The notes beneath the pieces were generated by a model, which did not search any database, was not told where the DNA came from, and saw only the letters and a program-made list of their open reading frames with translations. Made by a program: the position numbers and the translations under genes. A stretch of DNA of 34,616 bases from an uncultured Oscillospiraceae bacterium (GTDB lineage Bacteria; Bacillota; Clostridia; Oscillospirales; Oscillospiraceae), in assembly GCA_934590505.1 (NCBI GenBank), contig CAKTPC010000008.1, forward strand, positions 1-34,616, read 5' to 3'. Shown one piece after another: positions 31,002 to 34,616 of the stretch. Positions within the stretch are counted from its first letter, which is position 1; the number at the start of each line of letters is the position of its first letter.

Positions 31002-31766
31002 TCAGCCGCCGAGGACGCCTGTGATCGCGCCGGCGCTGCTGACAACCTGTGCGGCGATGCTCTTTATCCGCTCCGGCTCCATTCTGGACGTCGGGGCGGA
31101 TACGCTTACCGCGGCGACAGGGTGGGAGCTGTAATCAAAGATGGGCGCGGCGATGCAGAACACCCCGGGTTCGTGCTCCTCGTTATCGAGTGCGTAGCCC
31201 TGAGACTTTATCTTGCTGAGCTCCGCAGTGAGCCGGTCAAAGTCTGTGATGGTGTTTGGCGTGAACGCAGTTATAACGGACCTGTCCCATATCCCGCGCA
31301 CGGCCTCCGGCGGGAGATTTGCCAGAATGCACTTGCCGACGCCTGTGCAGTACATCGGGTTCTTGAGCCCGACGAACGACGCCATGCGCGCGATGCTGCT
31401 GCTTGTGTCCTCCTTATAGAGATACACTACCTCATCGCCCAAGCGCGCGACAAGGTGGACGGCCTCCCCGCTGAACTCCGCGAGCCGCTCAAGGTACGGC
31501 CGTGCGATCGACACAAGGTTCACTCCGCAGGCGGCGCGGCTGCCGACCTCAAACATCTTCAGTGTCAGGCGGTATTTCCCCGTTTCTACGTCCTTCTGCA
31601 CATAGCCGCGTGAGGAGAGCGAGGCGAGCAGACGGTGCACGGTGCTGACGTGAAGTGAAACTGCGGCGGCGAGATCGGTCAGGCTCATCCCGTGCGGGCT
31701 GGAGGAGAGCGTCTCGACTATATCAAAAACACGGTCTATCGACTGTACAGGTGTTGGATTTGCCAT
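31002..31766 (-). CDS. IclR-family transcriptional regulator (KdgR-like)
   Basis: 254 residues. The winged helix-turn-helix spans about 8-70 (SIDRVFDIVETLSSSPHGMSLTDLAAAVSLHVSTVHRLLASLSSRGYVQ) and the effector (IclR/GAF-like) domain 78-250, with GVGKCILANLP and EHEPGVFCIAAPIFD. IclR regulators often respond to 2-keto-3-deoxygluconate or related acids. It is divergent from the aldolase/kinase operon, and both promoters carry the same 17-bp palindrome, so it is expected to control itself and that operon. Confidence 0.93.
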   Translation of the reverse strand: MANPTPVQSIDRVFDIVETLSSSPHGMSLTDLAAAVSLHVSTVHRLLASLSSRGYVQKDVETGKYRLTLKMFEVGSRAACGVNLVSIARPYLERLAEFSGEAVHLVARLGDEVVYLYKEDTSSSIARMASFVGLKNPMYCTGVGKCILANLPPEAVRGIWDRSVITAFTPNTITDFDRLTAELSKIKSQGYALDNEEHEPGVFCIAAPIFDYSSHPVAAVSVSAPTSRMEPERIKSIAAQVVSSAGAITGVLGG

Positions 31767-31778
31767 AGCATATCTCCG

Positions 31779-31795
31779 TTTTCACATTATGAAAA
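31779..31795. promoter_or_regulatory. Putative IclR operator, regulator side
   Basis: TTTTCACATTATGAAAA: TTTTCA and TGAAAA arms around a 5-base centre, just downstream of the predicted start of the IclR transcript. Confidence 0.7.
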
Positions 31796-31805
31796 GCTTT
31801 TTCAT

Positions 31806-31835
31806 ACTCTAACACGCGGCAGTTCTCCGCGTCAA
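31806..31835 (-). promoter_or_regulatory. Promoter of the IclR gene
   Basis: Minus strand: -35 TTGACG (31835-31830), 18-bp spacer, -10 TAGAGT (31811-31806). Confidence 0.6.
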
Positions 31836-31905
31836 TTGTAGTATTCTCACAAAAAGAGCCGCGTATTTTTGTTGACATACGCGGCACAAAGCGGGGCATA
31901 TCCGG

Positions 31906-31934
31906 TTGACAAGAGGGACGTAATTTTGTAATAT
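31906..31934 (+). promoter_or_regulatory. Promoter of the aldolase/kinase/LarA operon
   Basis: Perfect -35 TTGACA (31906-31911), 17-bp spacer, -10 TAATAT (31929-31934). Confidence 0.82.
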
Positions 31935-31962
31935 AAAGATGAATATCAGGATGTGATAATCA

Positions 31963-31979
31963 TTTTCACATTATGAAAA
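31963..31979. promoter_or_regulatory. Putative IclR operator, aldolase side
   Basis: A second identical copy of TTTTCACATTATGAAAA, about 20-40 bases downstream of the predicted start and 16 bases before the aldolase ATG, where a bound repressor would act as a roadblock. Confidence 0.72.
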
Positions 31980-31995
31980 TCAAAGGAGAATTCGT

Positions 31996-32652
31996 ATGCG
32001 TGAACAGGTAATAGAAAGAATTGAAAAGGAAAAGCTGATCGCGATCGTGCGCGGCGTCAGCGCAGACCAGTGCAGCAAGGTCGCAAACGCACTGTATGCC
32101 GGCGGCGTGCGCCTGATGGAGATCACCTATAATCAGAAGGACCCCGCATCCTGGCAGCAGACCGCCGAGGCAATCGGCGCGCTGACTGAGGAGTTCGGCG
32201 ATAAGATGCTCTTCGGCGCAGGCACCGTCACGAACGTTGAGCTGGTCGAGCTGACTCATGCCCACGGCGGCAAGTATATCATCTCCCCGGACACGAACGT
32301 CGACGTCATCAAGCGCACAGTTGAGCTCGGAATGGTGTCCCTGCCAGGTGCAATGACCCCGACCGAGGTCCTGACTGCGCATGCCGCGGGCGCGGACTTC
32401 GTCAAGGTTTTCCCGATAGGCGACCTCGGCGTCGGCTACCTCAAGGCCATCCGCGCACCCATCAGTCATGTGAAGCTCATGGCGGTCGGCGGCGTGAACG
32501 AGTCTAACGCGGCGGATTTCCTCAAGGCCGGTGCTGCCGGACTCGGCGTCGGCGGCAACCTCGCAAAGAAGGCATGGATCGACGCCGGTGAGTTCGACAA
32601 GCTGACCGAAGCGGCAAAGACCATGGTAGAAATAATAAAGAGCGTACAGTAA
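31996..32652 (+). CDS. KDPG/KHG aldolase-family protein
   Basis: 218 residues of the Eda TIM-barrel family. Schiff-base Lys137 lies in FVKVFP, Glu42 in LMEITY, and GAGTVTN (75-81) supplies the conserved Thr. The family reaction is cleavage of 2-dehydro-3-deoxy-6-phosphogluconate (or the galactonate isomer) to pyruvate and glyceraldehyde 3-phosphate. Two substrate-side positions differ from E. coli Eda as remembered: the Arg of ExTxR is Asn46, and VGGS is VGGN near 187-190. AAGGAG precedes the ATG. The KDG kinase gene follows 14 bases later, so an aldolase for a phosphorylated 2-keto-3-deoxy acid remains the best call. Confidence 0.88.
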   Translation: MREQVIERIEKEKLIAIVRGVSADQCSKVANALYAGGVRLMEITYNQKDPASWQQTAEAIGALTEEFGDKMLFGAGTVTNVELVELTHAHGGKYIISPDTNVDVIKRTVELGMVSLPGAMTPTEVLTAHAAGADFVKVFPIGDLGVGYLKAIRAPISHVKLMAVGGVNESNAADFLKAGAAGLGVGGNLAKKAWIDAGEFDKLTEAAKTMVEIIKSVQ

Positions 32653-32666
32653 AGGAGAAAAATAAA

Positions 32667-33695
32667 ATGGCAAGAGTAATTACTTTCGGTGAGATTATGA
32701 TGCGCCTGAACCCGGAGGGCTATCTCCGCTTCGTGCAGGCAGATAAATTCGAGGCCACCTACGCCGGCGGCGAGGCGAACGTTGCGGTGTCGCTCGCAAA
32801 CTACGGCATGGACGCAGCCTACGTCACCAAGGTCCCCGCGCATGAGATAGGCCAGTGTGCCGTCAACGAGCTGCGCCGCTACGGCGTTGACACCTCGCTG
32901 ATGCTCCGCGGCGGCCCGCGTCTCGGCGTGTATTACTGCGAGAAGGGCGCTTCCCAGCGTGCGTCCAAGGTCATCTATGACCGCGCAGGCTCCTCCATCG
33001 CTCTGGCCAAGGCCGATGAGTTTGACTGGGACAAGATATTCGACGGCGCTGACTGGTTCCACTGGACTGGCATCACCCCGGCTCTCGGCGGAGACATGCC
33101 CGAGGCATGCCTTGAGGCATGCAAGGCCGCAAAGGCGAAGGGTATCACCGTCTCCTGCGACCTCAACTACCGCAAGAAGCTCTGGACGCGCGAGCAGGCA
33201 GGCGAGTGCATGGCAAAGCTGCTGCCTTACGTAGATGTCTGCATTGCGAACGAAGAGGACGCGAAGGATGTGTTCGGAATCGAGGCTGAGAATACCGATA
33301 TCAACAGCGGTAAGCTCGACCATGAGGGCTACATCAGCGTCGCACGCCAGATCGCGCAGCGCTTCGGCTGCAAGAAGGTCGCCATCACTCTGCGCGGCTC
33401 CATCTCCGCGACCGATAACGACTGGGCGGGCATGCTCTATGACGCGGCAAGCGACAAGGCCGTGTTCTCCACCACCTACCATGTGCACATCATTGACCGC
33501 GTCGGCGGCGGCGACAGCTTTGGCGGCGGCCTGATCTACGCGTTGCTCAGCGGCAAGAACGACCAGCAGGTCATCGACTTCGCAGTTGCGGCATCCTGCC
33601 TCAAGCACAGCGTCGAGCATGACTTCAACCAGATGAGCGTTGCCGAGGTCGAGGCTCTTGCTGCGGGCAATGCCTCCGGCAGAGTCCAGAGATAA
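32667..33695 (+). CDS. kdgK: 2-dehydro-3-deoxygluconate kinase (PfkB family)
   Basis: 342 residues. PfkB signatures: N-terminal YAGGEANVAVSLANYG (about 31-46) and C-terminal DRVGGGDSFGGGLIYAL (about 280-297) with the catalytic Asp. The TFGEIMMRLNPEGYLRFVQAD start resembles KdgK proteins. It should phosphorylate 2-keto-3-deoxygluconate (or its galactonate epimer), the product of the dehydratases encoded in the leftward operon, giving the substrate for the aldolase encoded just before it. AAAGGAG precedes the ATG. Another ketohexose or aldonate kinase role is possible but less likely in this context. Confidence 0.88.
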   Translation: MARVITFGEIMMRLNPEGYLRFVQADKFEATYAGGEANVAVSLANYGMDAAYVTKVPAHEIGQCAVNELRRYGVDTSLMLRGGPRLGVYYCEKGASQRASKVIYDRAGSSIALAKADEFDWDKIFDGADWFHWTGITPALGGDMPEACLEACKAAKAKGITVSCDLNYRKKLWTREQAGECMAKLLPYVDVCIANEEDAKDVFGIEAENTDINSGKLDHEGYISVARQIAQRFGCKKVAITLRGSISATDNDWAGMLYDAASDKAVFSTTYHVHIIDRVGGGDSFGGGLIYALLSGKNDQQVIDFAVAASCLKHSVEHDFNQMSVAEVEALAAGNASGRVQR

Positions 33696-33732
33696 GTTTA
33701 GCCGGGTGACCACCGGCTCAGAAAGGTAAAAA

Positions 33733-34616
33733 ATGGTACATATTCCTTACGGAAAGACCCATATAGATTTTGACGAGCAGGGAGCGGGTGTGCTCACCAG
33801 CCGCATCGGCGAGCTGAGGGCCGAGGGCAGCGGCAGCGATATCGTCCGCGCCGCGATGGAAAGCCCCATCGACAGCCCCAGACTCTGTGAGCTTGCCAAG
33901 GGCAAAAAGAACTGCGTCATCATCATTTCCGACCACACGCGCCCGGTACCGAGCAGGGACATCATCCCGAACATGCTGCGCGAGCTGAGAGCGGGCAGCC
34001 CGGATATAGAGGTCACGCTGCTTGTTGCTACGGGCTTTCACCGCCTGACCTCGACCGAGGAGCTTGAAGCAAAGCTCGGCCGGGAGATAATGGACGAGTG
34101 CAGGATAGTCGTGCACGACTGCCGCGATAAGGACGCGAATGTTCAGATCGGCATTCTGCCCTCCGGCGCACCGCTGGTCATTGACCGCCTTGCGGTAGAG
34201 ACGGAGCTGCTGATAGCCGAGGGCTTTATCGAACCGCACTTCTTTGCGGGCTTCTCCGGCGGACGCAAGAGCGTGCTGCCCGGCGTGTCCGATCAGGTGA
34301 CGGTGCTCGGCAACCATTGCTCTAAGTTCATCGACAGTCCGTATTCCCGCACCGGCATCCTCGATGGCAACCCCATCCACAGGGACATGATCGCGGCGGC
34401 GGAGATGGCGAAGCTTGCGTACATCGTCAATGTTGTGATCGACGAGGACAAGAAAACGGTTGCGGCCTTTGCGGGCAATTACCTGACCGCGCACCGCTGC
34501 GGCTGTGATTTCCTGCTGGACTACTGCCAGGCGAAGCCAAAGTGGGCGGACATAGTCATTTCCTCGAACGGCGGCGCACCGCTGGATCAGAACCTTTACC
34601 AGTGCGTAAAGGGCAT
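33733..34616 (+). CDS. LarA-family nickel-dependent racemase/epimerase, truncated by the window edge
   Basis: 294 residues present; the gene continues beyond the window. Functional residues of Lactiplantibacillus LarA, as I recall them, are all present at a constant offset of five: Asp67 and Arg70 (SDHTRP), catalytic His103 (GFHR) and His169 (PHFF), Lys179 (GGRKS, links the nickel-pincer cofactor), His195 (GNHC, nickel ligand), and at the very end Gln290 and Lys293 (YQCVKG). The protein would use the nickel pincer nucleotide to epimerise an alpha-hydroxy acid. Its position after KDG kinase in a sugar-acid regulon suggests an aldonate 2-epimerase rather than lactate racemase. LarB, LarC and LarE are not in the window. 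GAAAGG precedes the ATG. Confidence 0.9.
   Translation, partial: MVHIPYGKTHIDFDEQGAGVLTSRIGELRAEGSGSDIVRAAMESPIDSPRLCELAKGKKNCVIIISDHTRPVPSRDIIPNMLRELRAGSPDIEVTLLVATGFHRLTSTEELEAKLGREIMDECRIVVHDCRDKDANVQIGILPSGAPLVIDRLAVETELLIAEGFIEPHFFAGFSGGRKSVLPGVSDQVTVLGNHCSKFIDSPYSRTGILDGNPIHRDMIAAAEMAKLAYIVNVVIDEDKKTVAAFAGNYLTAHRCGCDFLLDYCQAKPKWADIVISSNGGAPLDQNLYQCVKG

Noticed and set aside
31858..31885. Hairpin GCCGCGTAT/ATACGCGGC as a minus-strand terminator
   Set aside because: A short T run follows on the minus strand, but no minus-strand gene lies upstream of it, and it overlaps the aldolase promoter region; chance dyad or insulation is as likely.
1..34616. CRISPR arrays, insertion sequences, prophage or attachment sites
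   Set aside because: No regularly spaced repeats, transposase or integrase motifs, or duplicated tRNA end were seen; the only tRNA shows no second copy of its 3' end in the window.

Overview
The window looks like chromosome of a strictly anaerobic, GC-rich member of the Bacillota (Clostridia, most likely an Oscillospiraceae/Ruminococcaceae-type gut bacterium). The signs are a group-B-like [FeFe] hydrogenase, an EFR1-type flavodoxin/ferredoxin protein, strong GGAGG ribosome binding sites, TTG starts, sigma-A promoters with 17-bp spacers, a barnase-type ribonuclease, and two TRAP transporter operons. The taxonomic call is inference; no rRNA or other marker gene is present.

Left part (1-8600), housekeeping and single genes: the tail of an M20 peptidase/amidohydrolase; an EFR1 ferredoxin, a dCMP deaminase and an [FeFe] hydrogenase, all leftward; a secreted barnase-like ribonuclease carrying an OadB-like motif; an orphan PTS IIC-type membrane protein (leftward); a CPA2 cation/proton antiporter with two RCK_C domains; a 51-residue small membrane ORF; and tRNA-Leu(UAA) followed by structured DNA and a strong terminator.

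First catabolic island (8638-18265), all rightward: a LacI-type regulator with three GAAAACGTTTTC-type operators, then an AroE/quinate-shikimate dehydrogenase homologue, a complete TRAP transporter (DctP, DctQ, DctM), a fumarate-reductase-like flavoprotein, an Old Yellow Enzyme-type protein that ends just after its Fe-S cysteines, an SDR and a cupin. Together they suggest import and anaerobic reduction of a hydroaromatic carboxylate such as shikimate, quinate or dehydroshikimate. This is the best candidate for an undescribed pathway here.

Middle (18298-21310): a MATE exporter (leftward), PgeF (YfiH) and a YunG-like protein (rightward).

Second catabolic island (21268-34616, continuing past the edge): a sugar-acid regulon. 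A leftward operon encodes TRAP DctQ-DctM-DctP, an UlaG-like lactonase, two mandelate-racemase-family dehydratases (one close to D-galactonate dehydratase) and an SDR. A GntR/FCD regulator, an aldose-1-epimerase-like protein and another SDR sit beside it. An IclR regulator is divergent from a rightward operon of a KDPG-aldolase-like protein, a PfkB-type KDG kinase and a LarA-family nickel racemase/epimerase (truncated by the edge). The TGATATT heptad repeats near the GntR gene and the TTTTCACATTATGAAAA palindromes near the IclR gene are the proposed operators. The logic is uptake, lactone opening, epimerisation/oxidation, dehydration to a 2-keto-3-deoxy acid, phosphorylation, and cleavage to pyruvate plus a triose phosphate.
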